From Mansonella perstans (Eukaryota > Nematoda > Chromadorea > Rhabditida > Onchocercidae), in assembly GCA_037074765.1 (NCBI GenBank), contig JBAMDO010000135.1, positions 62,001 to 126,000 of the forward strand: a stretch of DNA of 64,000 bases, in the 5' to 3' direction. The notes beneath the pieces are model-generated. The model searched no databases. It was not told where the DNA came from and saw only the letters and a list, made by a program, of their open reading frames with translations. Positions 1 to 12,011 of the stretch are shown here, in pieces (the stretch's first letter is position 1; each line of letters starts with the position of its first letter). Both the position numbers and the translations under genes were made by a program.

Positions 1-196
1 GTAATTACTAAGTAAATGTTATTGTAATTAATCAAACATTCTAATCAGTTATTTTTCTCCATCGTTCATTCAGTTCATTTATTTTTAAGAAAAAATTAAA
101 TCTATTTTTTAGAAATTCTAATTATGTTTAACAATATCAATTGCAATTTAATTAAAAATAAAATTATCCATAAAATATTTTTGTTAAAAAATTTGC

Positions 197-796
197 CTTC
201 TCGAAGTTGACCAACCGTATCAGCAACAGATCCAGGTTTTACTCGTGTGATAAATGCACCTAAACGACCGACATCTGATCGTCGACCACCAACAACCTTA
301 AAATAATTCTTGTTTAGAGTAAATTATTGCTATCAAAATCAATTATTCAAGATGCAAATGATTAGTATAAGCATTTCAGACATCAGAAAAAAAATCTCCT
401 AATCGATGGACACCTGTAAAAGTGGAAATATCAGTCCATTAGTTCAAAACTACGCCCTTTCTTCTTGCCCACAAACACCTTTCATTTGACCCTATTTGAC
501 CTATCACAAGCAATTTGAGAGAAAAACATTAATTGCAAATACAAATTGATCATCAATTTAATCCCTCTCTCTCTCTCTCTCTTCCTTCTTCTCTCCCTCT
601 CTATTTTCAATTGTCGCAAAAAACATTTTTGATATTTTCAAGATAATTACAAAAAAAGTCACCGAAAATTAAAATTTATCAATTCGCATAATTTCATTGT
701 TATTTCACGAAAACTACATTCAATTCAAATTTTTAATTATTTTAATAGTTATCATATTTAACATAATTACAATTACAATTATCATTATTATTATTA

Positions 797-854
<58 letters not shown>

Positions 855-3800
855 TATTATTAATTATTAATTATTATATTATTATTAATTGAACTGCTAG
901 CGTATATAAGTGCTGCATTAATTCAATGTGCTTGAAAATAATTAAAAAATTTATTTTAAACTTTTCTATTCAAATAGCAGATTTTGGTGGCATAAAAATG
1001 TAAGGCACTATCTGTGTCATCAGGTATCAAAAAACTAATTACTAATTAAGTTCTAACATATTTCCAAATGTTGACATAACGACAGGTGACAAATAAGTAC
1101 AAAATTTCTTCATTGAAAAAATTACATATTTGAAGCAAAATACTATTGTGCAACTTTTTTTCGAATCATTTAAATTTTTCATTTTAATAATGGTGCAAAT
1201 TAATTGTTGAATTTGTAATTAACTAAAAATTCATTTAATTAATTAAAAGAAAATTTTATTTCTAACACGTAAACTTTATCTGTTACTTTTGAAGCAGCAA
1301 TAAGTTCTATTTAAAAATAAGGATGCATAAAAAAAATTTATATTGTAAAACTGTACTGGATTTTTTTAAATAATCAATCAATTATATACTGAAATCATAC
1401 AAGTGGAACTTTAATGACTATCTATTTTGTTTCAATTCAAATTTTTCATTTCATTCCGTTTCTCCTTTGTCTGTCGATTGAAACATCGTGTAGTTTCTCA
1501 AATTTTTTTTTCTCTGGGAACTTAACAGTCATTTAAAAAATATAAAATGGAAATTGAAATAAAAGAAACCTTCAAGCCAAGATCACCTTGTGCACCAGGT
1601 GCTTTCTGCAATATCATATGTCCGATCAGACGATGCTGATCTGCTGATGGTTGCCAGGTGACGGGATGCTTAAAATTTCACATTTTATTTTTTTGAAACA
1701 AAATTCACACTTTCAAATCTATAACTCTTGAATTATTAACTACCGTATCAAAAAAAAAAAAAAAAAAAGCCAATTACCGAAAGATAAGTGCGTATTTTAG
1801 CTGCTAGCATATCACCAGGTATAATTGTTGATTGCACCACAGGTACATTGGTCATTTCGTTACTGCGTTGAAATTTACGATTTGAATCGACTAAAGCTAA
1901 AAATAATACTGATAATGATTTCCGATTACGATAATGATATTTCATTGCGGTATTTTTTGCAAATGTGGTAAATGTCAAGCAAGCCCTAATTGTTGCAGGA
2001 CAATTTGAAATATTGATAATTTGCATTTTATGAAGTAATTTAAATTAAAAATTTGTTTTTAATTATTTCAAAATTTTCTCAGTCATTTATTGTTAGTGTT
2101 TGAACAAAAGTTTTTGGTGCAGTAAAGGAAAATGAAGAAACAATTAGGGCTTATTATTTTATGAATTGTTCATTATTAATTAAGATTGTTAATTAATAAA
2201 TTTCCTTGAAAATGGGTCAAATCTATTTGACATGAATGGTTTTACAGCTTAATTAATTAAAAAAAAGTATTGGAACAATAAGAAAAGTCAGTAGTTAATT
2301 TAATAATGATTAAAGTTATAAATGATAAATTAAAAGTAAATTAGTTTCTGACTGATTGCATTTTTTGGATAAAACAGCAAATAAGTAAAGTAAGCTTAGG
2401 CTTAGAATAAGAATCATCTAGACTAGGCTAGTTATTAGCAGTTGTTCAATGAATATTATACTATTGCAATTTATCGTAAATTTTCAGCAAAAAAAAAGCC
2501 ACTTATCAATTTAAGATTTTTGCTTCTATTGTAATATGAATGTAATAAGTTTATTAAACTACTGTAGCATAAAGATAATTATCAATCATTACTTCATAGC
2601 AATCATTCACTATCACTATCATCGTTTAGCAATTAATCATCCATCTCTACAATTATAATTTAAGCTTAGATTTCGTTTTTTTAAAGTTAGATTTGAAATA
2701 GTAAACAAATTGTTATCGTTCGTTTTCCTTTTCAACAAAAAGAAAAAAAGAAGGATTTTAAAAAATTTGGGAAATAAAACTGATGAAGAGAGAAAGAAAA
2801 GGAATGGAACAATTTTTTGGTCGACAATTTTACGTTCACATTTTTGCAAAAAAAATTTTTACAAATTGAAATTGACAAAAGAAGAAAAAAAGTGAATAAA
2901 TGCTCATTTTTAATGTCAAATGTCCTTGCAAAAAAAAACACTTTTTCAAATGCAAAAATAGAAATGAACGGTGGAAACAGAAATATGTTAATTGCATTTT
3001 GTAGTTCACTTCACTTATCAAACATCATTAATTTATTATTGAATTTAATTATTCAATTAAATCAATTAAGCTTTCCAAAAAAACGAAGAAATGGACATTT
3101 GTGTAGCAAATATTCATTTTTGCTTTTCATTGATTTTCAATTAAATTTTTTTGAAGGAATAAATTACAATGCAAAATTTTTCCAATTAAATGAGGAATAA
3201 ATTTTGTTTCAGTTTTTTTAATTTAACTTAAAAATTTCTTTTACAGAAAATTTATCATGATTATGTTGCATGCTGTAATTATGGAAACAATTCCGAAACT
3301 ATTCGATTTGAATCCACCATGATGAAAACAATGATGGTAATAATAATGACAAAATGCTGGTGACATTATTTTATTAATGACATAGTGTTTATTTTGTTTA
3401 ATTAATGTAATTATCCGGAAAAGGTATCTTAATAAAAAAAAGGCTTTTGAGTTAGTGTAATCCTTTTAAGATGCAGTCATTTTATTCTGAAATGTACATG
3501 ACAATTACTCAATTAAGCTTTAATTAATTTACCCTAAATCTGTTTTATTCAATCAAAACATAAATAAGTATAATGTTAAATTCCGAGAAAAAGGAATCAT
3601 AAATTCCCTTGAAATTCGTTTTTAAAAAAAGGAATCGATCAATGCGTTGTACAAAATTTTAAGATAAAATGTTAAAATGAAAAATAAATTGACAAACATT
3701 TGAATTAATTAAAATTTCAACTAACATTTACGTCCACTTCGCATTTTATGTGAACCATAAATATACCTTAAGATATCTGCAAGAAAAAATAAATATTAAT

Positions 3801-6800
3801 TCATTTCTCTTCAATATTGCTACAATTGCTTATTTATTTAGTTTCAAAAAATTGGAACTCAAGTACTGGAATTATTATTATTACAAAAGAGAAAAAATAA
3901 AAATTAATTCATTTCTGTCCAATATTATTACAAGAACTTATTGACTAGTTGCGAAAAATTGAAGCTCAAGTACTGAAATTATTATTAATTACAGAAAGAA
4001 AAAATTAAATCAAATCACTGAAATAAGTAATTAATCAATTTCTTTTTTTACTATCAAACTATTAATGAAACCTTTTTCAGAACTAATTTGTGCATCAATT
4101 CGCGAAATTGCTTCATCTGCATTACCATTGGACGTTGATGGTAATTCATCCTCTGATGAAGACATGGAATGAAGTTGTCTGTAAATTAATAATTTATATT
4201 TTTGCTGCTTGCTTCATCAAGCAATGATACTCGTCGCAAATTGAAATACTACAATCCTATATTTAAATTTGAATAATTTAAGTTAAAAGAATTGCTGTGA
4301 TTTAATTCAAAGTTTAATTGAAATAAATTTAAAATTTTTAATTTAAAAAAAATCAAAATTGTTAGCATTTTAGGGTGTGTTAATAACGATTACAAGTAAA
4401 TTTAGCAAATGTTGAGGACAATATCACTGCCTGCTTTTTAAAGTTGATTTGTCAAAAATGAAGGTCGAATGTCAAATGTCATGAAGTTAAAACTTTTTGC
4501 GAAACATCATTCTACTGCATTTTGCTTGAAGATTTCACGATTGTTAATATGCGACACTTTGATATTAGTTACTAATAATACTTGTTGCACAGGAATCAAA
4601 AATTTGATTATTCGAATTCCGGTTTAATTACCAATTTTTATATCCAATATCATTGTCTGCATTTTAAGGTTAATTTATCAAACAGTTATAAAGGCCAAAT
4701 GTCATAAGGCTAAAAATTTTTGCGAAACATCATTCTACTACATTTTGCTTGAAAATTTCGCGATTGTTGAACATGCGACACTTTGACATATTTGTTATTA
4801 ATAATCATATTGCTCTAATAGTCAAAGAATTTGTATTCAAATTCCAACTTAATTACCAATTTTTATATCAAGTTTATTTTAATTATTTCAAAACAAATAA
4901 AAATCAAATGAGAATTTTTTGAGCAAATAATTCCTGAACTACCTTGGAAGCCTTGCTTTCCGTCTTCCCGCTGATGAAAATGCACTGCTAATTGCCGTTG
5001 GTAGCGGATGAACTTGATGCTGAAAAAAAAAAAAAAAAACATATAAATTGGATTTTAAACACCAAAGAGCATTTCTAAGCAATCTTGCTAACTGCACAAT
5101 ACCTCAGCTACAGCAGGTGTAGCAGTTCGTTTAGCATCAGTATCACGAATGTTACGTGAACAACGTAAGTCCGTACCATTGCCCGAGTTTACGCTAACAA
5201 CAACACTTGAATAGCTATTTCTGAAGCATAAAAATATTTTTTGCATTTTTCAAATTAACATTTTTTTTGTTGAAATTTCAATTCTAATTAATTTCAAATT
5301 TAATTATAGTCTTAATTTCATGTTAAATGATAAGACTAATAGATAATAATGTAAATATCTTAGCACACAAAATTAAATTCACCACAAAAATGTATCGAAT
5401 GTTAATTACTTTGAACGTGTATTTTGATGAGTAATCCGACTAATTATTATGCTTAACTAAATTAAATTTCAAAAATCAATTTGAATTTTAAAAACAAATC
5501 AATTTGTTGGGTTAAAGTTTAATGTCGTTTTTAATTAAACATAATTAATTTAAAATGAATGCTATCATTTCCCGCAACAACGATGTGAAAATCAATAAAG
5601 TATAATTAGACTAAAGGATATTATTGCTCATTTCAGGTAGATTACAATAAATCGGATATTGTCTATCTTACTGTTAGAAAAGAAATACAGTAATTTTAGC
5701 TAATAAGCGATGGTCTGAGCAATTTGCTAGAAAATGATGATATCTGAGAACATTTTTCTCTCATCCTATTATTCATTATTATTACTGCAATTGAAAGACA
5801 GGCAATATCCGATTGTTGACATTATATGCTCAGATAATAAAAATGAATTGACACTTTGATTAATAGAAGTATGGATCATTTTTCAAAATTAAAATTTATC
5901 AAAGAAAATAATGAACGAAAATGAATTATAAAGAAACAAGAAAGGGAATCGTCGAAATGGAATAATTTTCAGCAATTCATAATTAGCATTTAGTTATTTT
6001 AATATCATTTTCTTCATTGTTATTGATTTTATCAGTAGTAGCAAAATAGTGTTAGCAGTACTATAAGCAACACTAAATAATTGGTAGTAGTTGTTATGCT
6101 GTTATTATTATTGCAATAGTAGATGTGGTAGTAGTAGTTGTTGTAGTAATTAGTTCTTGTTGTTACTTTAGTAATGATGGTATATAATAATAATTTTTTG
6201 ATGTAAGAATAAAAAAAAAAAAAAAGTAGGAAAAATAATTAATCATTGAGTATGAAAATGAAAATGACGATAGACGACAAGCAATTAGATTGGATCGAGT
6301 TAGATTAAACAAGATCGAATCGACTGGATTTTAAAATGATCATTATTAATGGGTGACTAAGATTCGATTAAAACTTAATTTTTTCGTTTTATCATAATCT
6401 TCTATAACTGAATAATGACAAATTTTACACTGTCATTTATATTTGAAATAAAATTGAACAAAAAAAAATCAGTGCAAAAATTTCATTATCATTTTTTAAA
6501 TGACAGAACGAATCACTATCACCTGAACTGTCCCCGCTGCTATAAATATATACAGTCGAAATTACATGTCAACAAATATCCGAATCTATCATGAAAAAAA
6601 GAAAGTAAAAGAGAAGTATTGAAAAAGAAAAAACATAAACTTTTAAAATATCATTTTTTCATTGTGAATTATTTTAAATGACTTTAAAAAAAAAAGCTGG
6701 AAGATGAAAAAGATTTGACAAAAAAAAAGAAAGAAAGATTGACAAATGTGCAACATTATTGTCCTATCTTTTGCATGTTAAAATACATTGGGAAAAAAGT

Positions 6801-9800
6801 ATTTGAAAACAATTCAATGAAAAGCTATAAATGAATAATTTTGAAATGTTTTAAATTTAAATGCTATTTTATTCCATTTTCATCACAGTTTAAAAATTTT
6901 TGTTTTTTTTCACAAATAATTTAATATGCATAAAATAGATTTAATTGAATATTAAATTTTTACGATAGAATCAACTTTGATATGCGCACAGGCAGACAAA
7001 CGGACAGAGATGGACACACACACACATACGCACACACATGCAAAAGTTTGAATATAGAATGATGATGTTTCAATATGAAAAAAAGTTAATGATAGAATTT
7101 AAAGATAGTAAATTGTTAAATAAATATGTCACATACTTTTCTGGTTCCATATCATTTTCTGTGACACTTTTTCGTCGTTCATCACGATTTATAATATCCG
7201 CTTTAGATTGATGCCTTAAAATTTGTTCTTCCTATTATTTTATTGAAAAAATTCTAAATCGAATAAAAAAATAAAACATTAATTTTAGTGTGTTTTTAAG
7301 TATTGTTGTAATATAAGTTTTGAATTAAATTTTTGCCCTTTAAAGTTTAATAAATTGATTAAAATATATAATTGTTAAAACTAGTCGTTCAAAAAAAAAA
7401 AAAAAAAAAAAAAAAAGAAAGAAAAATCACTTATAAATATCTGTGAAACTAACTTTTTATTCTTTTCAGAGTTTTTTTTTAAAACAATAAATTGAAGCAA
7501 ATATTTATAAAATTATTGCTTGATAACATTCGTTCAAAAATTACAACAATGATAATTGAACAATGAAAGAATGGAATTAGTAATTCAATCCATATATTTA
7601 TTTCTTTTACTTAATAATGAATATGAAATTTATATTTACGATTGATTTGAAAAAAAAAGTGTCACATGATCAGCTGTCATTTATATATCACATGTGAGGA
7701 ATATAAATTCTACAAGGTTATTCGTTCAACTATAGAAACTAAAATTCTTGAATTAAATTTAAAAAAAATGGAAAAAAAACCACTTAATATTTGTAGGAAA
7801 TAATTTAATTAAATTTGAATTTGCAATGGAAAAAAAAATATTCAAATTGACCGTCGATTTTGATCATCAAATGATCGGCTAGATTGTTGTCGTAATCTTT
7901 TAGGACTGTCACCCTTATTTGTTGTTGTATAATCATATTCAACATTTGTTTTACTACTATTCAACAATTTATCATTGGCTTGTTGAATTGATTTCACTTG
8001 TTGTTGTTGTGGCAATTTAAAATCTGTTGCTACAGCTTGTTCAAAACTTTCAGCACTTAACGATCGATCCGCTGAATATTCATCATCATCATGTTGCTTC
8101 GATTTATCATATGTATGAGCAAATTTTCCTGTGCTATTTCGACGTTCTGTCTAAATAATTAATTATTACACCATTTATAATTTTCATTTATTTATTTTCA
8201 GAAAAGTTTTTTTCATTTTTGTCTTCTTTAAATATTTGCCTTATCAAATAATTTAGTAGTAGTGAAAAAGAATTGATAATTAATAAAATCGCCAAAATTA
8301 AAAACTAATTTAAAATTACTTCAAGTGATGGTTGTCGTAAAAGCGTCGTTTGTCGTTTATTGATTGAATTTAGACGCTTTTGTAGTGGTTGTTGTTGTTG
8401 TTGTTGCTGTTGTTTTTGTTGTTGTTGTCTTTGTTGTACCAGAATAGATTGTTTAGTATCGGAAATAGCTGGTGATTTTTGTGTATTACTTTTTCCTGAA
8501 CTAATAGCTGTTGCCAAATATGAGCCATTAGATCGTTTTGCTTGGCTTGCAGTGCTGCTTTTATGGCTTGATACAGGAGTCGGTGTACGTTGTTGTGCCG
8601 AATTTGTTGTTGGACTTTAAAAACATTTCATTGAATATTTTCAAAAAAAAAAATTCACCATATTTAAATATTAATTTCATTAAATGAAATTTGCAATAAA
8701 CGAAAAATGAAAACAATTTGCTATTTTTGATTTTGTAACATTTTGCGACATTTGCGCTTAAACTACTGTTTGTGAAAATATGTGAAAAATGAATTGTCCA
8801 AACAACAATTGCTATATTTGAAACATTTGTTTAACAAACTGTAAAATGAAAAAAAAAAAAGAAATCGATTATAAATGACAAAAAAGGAAGAAATCAGGGA
8901 TGATAAAGGATTTAACTTTTGTTATTTAGAAAGAGAAACGAAAAATAAAACAGGCCTATTGAAGAGAGATAAATTGCGAGGCTTTTTATAGGCTAACAAT
9001 GAATGAAACACCATTTAGGCCTAGAAGCAATTGTTAGCTTATGGATTATGTTGTCATATTTGATGAATTCTCATTTCTATGCCTATTTTTCTCCTTTTCT
9101 CTCAATAACAAATTGGTATGTGAAAGTTCTGTAAACAGAACGAAATTTTTCAAAATTGTCAATGTTCATTTTAAAATTTTTGATGAAAGAAAACATTGCA
9201 GACATTCAGTCAATGATTTAAAACAAAAACGAAATGCTTAATGGCTATTTAATTGTCAAATTCAAAAATTTCATAAGTTTGAAAAGATAGTGAAAAAAAT
9301 CTTTAATTATTAATGAGCTTGATTAATGACTTTAACAAAAGAAAATTAAATGGCCAAAAATTTATTTCTCATTCAATTCAATTCATTTCTGATAAAATGA
9401 ACTGCAAACTGACAACATATATTGCATCAAATTAATTCATGAATTCTTCCGGTAAATTTCCGGATTTTTCTTTTTTGTATTGCATGCAGAGAATTTTTCT
9501 TTATATCGTAAACAGAAGGAGCAACGCTTTTTCTTTTTGAAATTTCCCCCTATTATGGAAAATTTTTGTTCTTTCCGGTTTAGGGAAAATATCCCATTGG
9601 TAGAATGCTCTTTTCAGTTTTTTCTATAAGGATGAATAGCTTTTAGTAGATTATTTAGAATTTTTTCTTACCGGACTGGGAAAAATGTCATTTATTCAAA
9701 TGACTATGAATTTTTTCTTACGGATCAGGAATGATATTTATTTAAATGATTATATGCTTCATATCAGATAAATATCAAATAAATGTTATTTCGAATTAAT

Positions 9801-11975
9801 TTTAAAGCATCAGCACATTCGTAATGTCCACATTTAATCATGATAATAACCAGAGTTATAAAAAAAATTACTTATTTGATTAATAACAATAATGAACCTA
9901 ATTAGCCGATATTAATTGAATCTTACTGTAGTGGCAAACCTGATATCTCCCGGGCTAGCTGTTCCTTTTGTTTCATCAGTCATTGCAGCTTGTTGAAACC
10001 ATTTGCCAGTTTTTGCAAGAATACGTTGTCTTTTTTGGCATAATGAGCACGCCCAAATTGGCTTAAAATGTAATTAATAAGAGATTTTAAATTAATTTTA
10101 ATTTTTAAATGACACTTGAAATCTTAAGTATGAACCAGACAATCAAAATTGGAATGAAATTTTTGAAATTTTTTAGCAGTAATTAAATTTGAAATTTTTC
10201 TAGCAAATACAATATTCTTCAATGATTGCTATTCACAAAAAAAAAATTTATTTGAATAAAAGACTTTATTAAATAGAAATGAATTTTTTTCATTTATCTA
10301 GTACTATACATTTTGATAGCTAATTAATACATTATTGAATGGAGTCAATGATTTAGCAGTAGTTGAATTCGAATTAAAAAATACAATAATATAAATTTAG
10401 AAAGCTAAGACTTTAAAAATTGTCAAAAAATTTTGTTTTTTTTAAAATTTAATCAATAAGACATAAATGAATGAATAGAAAACAGTTTATACTTGCAACA
10501 ATCACTTGCAAAAAAAAATAATCAAATAAATGGATAATTAAATATAATGCATACAAATGAATGCATTTGTTTAATAATTTAAAAATTTTTTTCCTTTTGC
10601 TTGATTTGCATGTTTAATAATTTTAAAATAAAAATCGTATTAAAATTTATTCAGTTATTTGACTAAACATTTTTTTCATTGTTTGATTATTCAAATAATC
10701 ACTACTTTATTTCTACTTGCTGTACGACCACCACATCGAGCACATGATCGTAATTGGCAATAAAAACATTTATGACCAATGCCATCAGCAAATTTAGTTT
10801 TTTGACAAATTTGACAAATGGCATCATCTTGTGTTCCAACAAGACGTTGTGCGATTTCTTTCCGTTCATTAATTTGCTTTTCGATAGCCTCTAATTCCTG
10901 ATCCGCTTTTCTGAAAAAAAAAGAAATTGAAATTAGCATATTTTATTGATTTTTTTTACAGATGTTTAAATTAAATTCCCCATCAAATATTTGTATTGTT
11001 TAAATTGATCAAGGGTTAATTAAGTTTTCAATCTTTTAATTGATTTTTTCTTTAAAGTAATTTCGACCAAAAGTTTTAGCTGCAAATAAATTTTTCTTTT
11101 TAATTAAACATTTCTTTTTCATTTTTTTTCCTATCCCTCTCTCTCTCTCTCTGTTTCGCTGTCTCTCCTTTTGTTTCCTTCTTTCGCTTTGTTTTTCATA
11201 ACAGTAAAATTTGTTATTACAAAAAGAAACGTGAGCTCTTAAATGAACATTTGAAGAATTTTTTAACCACTAGTAAAATAACTAAATGATTAATTAAGTA
11301 ACTGCCGATTAATTAAATAATATTTTGATTGATTAAGTAACTATATTTTGATTAATTGAATAAAGCAATGATTTTCTGTTTTCCATTTCTCCATTTAATA
11401 AATGATCAAGATGAGCGAAAATTTGGTTTTTTAATTTTTGATAATTCTTCACAGTGGCTGAGTGATTTGATAAGAGTGCAGTAATAAATTAAAAAATTGG
11501 AAATGGAAAAAAATGAAGATTGGTTTTAGTGTGAAGCTAGCTAAGAAACTTGCCATTTGTCAGCAGTAAATGACAGCAATGACCGCATTTACAATTAAAA
11601 TTGAAAACTGTTTGTTATGTATTAAAATTTACAATTAAAATTGAAAACTGTTTGTATTGTTATGTATTTTTTTTTTCAATTATTATTAATGTATTGGCTG
11701 TTTATATTGGAAATATTGGAAATATTTGTTAGATTAAAATTACTAATTAATGACTTCTAACAAAATTTTATATTTCATCAGCAAAGTCAATCAATAGCAC
11801 AAATTTAACTTTTATAATAATTGAGAAAAAAAACAACCAAGGCCCAGAAAAAAACTCACTGGCTAAGTTGAGTTTCTTTTTCCTCTTCCGCACGCTGTCG
11901 CTGAAGAACTTCTTCAATAATTTGACGCTCCTCAGCACTTAAATGTGACAAATCGGGCACCGGTGGTTCGGCCAT
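197..11975 (-). CDS. unc-10: RIM / UNC-10 presynaptic active-zone scaffold, N-terminal part (12 exons, 3' end off window)
   Basis: RIM binds Rab3-GTP and UNC-13 and docks and primes synaptic vesicles at the active zone. In-frame exons on the minus strand: 11975-11860, 10910-10706, 10061-9940, 8614-8320, 8150-7852, 7214-7137, 5220-5103, 5019-4943, 4178-4072, 1896-1778, 1668-1570, 296-197; 578 complete codons. The N-terminus has the RIM helix DLSHLSAEERQIIEEV, then an eight-cysteine FYVE-type zinc finger (Cys 71, 74, 87, 90, 95, 98, 112, 115, with CARCGGR). A disordered Q/S-rich linker includes a glutamine run in exon 4. Exons 11-12 open the PDZ domain (HPVTWQPSADQHRLIGHM, then DLGLK, VVGGRR, GRLGAFITRV). 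The rest of PDZ and the C2 domains lie off the left edge. ATG at 11975 was chosen because the RIM motif follows at once; an acceptor sits at 12009-12011. Exon 3/4 joining uses an AG|GTTTGC donor, the only phase-compatible choice; ACA|GTAAGA downstream breaks frame. Splice oddities are in the findings. Confidence 0.93.
563..604. repeat. CT-rich microsatellite
   Basis: Near-pure (CT)n run grading into CTT/CCTCT within the unc-10 intron between the exons at 296 and 1570. Nothing else recognisable lies in this 1.3-kb intron apart from the ATT array to its right. Confidence 0.85.
784..862. repeat. (ATT)n microsatellite
   Basis: About 26 ATT triplets with a few GTT/ACT interruptions, in the same unc-10 intron. 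Confidence 0.9.
1897..4071 (-). other. Large unc-10 intron, no internal gene seen
   Basis: The 2.2-kb intron joins the exon at 4178-4072 (1 nt over) to that at 1896-1778 (2 nt first), making a GCT codon across the junction. The overlapping open frames at 2.6-3.2 kb on both strands are rich in Lys, Phe and Asn and match the local A/T skew, so they look like composition artefacts rather than genes. Confidence 0.6.
4419..4870. repeat. Tandem duplication, two copies of about 226 bp, in an unc-10 intron
   Basis: Copy 1 is 4419-4644 and copy 2 is 4645-4870. Both contain the core GCGAAACATCATTCTACT and end with TTAATTACCAATTTTTATAT. Mismatches and small indels show the duplication is not very recent. 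It lies between the exons at 4178 and 4943 and does not touch a splice site. Confidence 0.8.
5641..5822. repeat. Inverted repeat, possible MITE, in an unc-10 intron
   Basis: The left arm near 5645-5672 and the right arm near 5795-5820 share ATCGGATATTG in opposite orientation, with flanking matches over about 27 bp; the loop is about 130 bp. The intron (5221-7136) also holds GTA/GTT-rich low-complexity DNA near 6040-6180 and an (AC)n tract at 7014-7038. Confidence 0.55.
9655..9765. repeat. Imperfect tandem duplication, about 55 bp, in an unc-10 intron
   Basis: Two adjacent copies each carry GAATTTTTTCTTAC followed by CGGA, then an ATGTCATTTATT/ATGATATTTATT segment and AAATGA. It lies between unc-10 exons 3 and 4. 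Confidence 0.6.
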
Positions 11976-12008
11976 TACCCTTCGACCCGTTTTTAACAAT
12001 TTGAAGGC

Positions 12009-12011
12009 CTG
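12009..12011 (-). promoter_or_regulatory. Probable trans-splice or 5'UTR acceptor of unc-10
   Basis: On the minus strand the sequence reads CATTTCAG, then 33 nt to the ATG at 11975. The frame stays open from the acceptor, so an extra upstream coding exon cannot be excluded, but the conserved RIM N-terminus starts only at the ATG. Inference: SL1 acceptor or 5'UTR intron end. Confidence 0.5.

Noticed and set aside
2637..3200. Overlapping ORFs on both strands in the 2.6-3.2 kb unc-10 intron
   Set aside because: Lys/Phe/Asn-rich composition follows A/T runs, with no homology or splice sites; the frames on opposite strands mirror each other.
4621..4645. SL1-like sequence GGTTTAATTACC (possible spliced-leader gene)
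   Set aside because: Only the first 12 bases match SL1; the rest does not. It is in a duplicated block whose other copy has lost the match, and no donor or Sm site follows.
8360..8620. Cysteine-rich plus-strand ORF
   Set aside because: It is antisense to the glutamine-coding CAA/CAG run of unc-10 exon 4.
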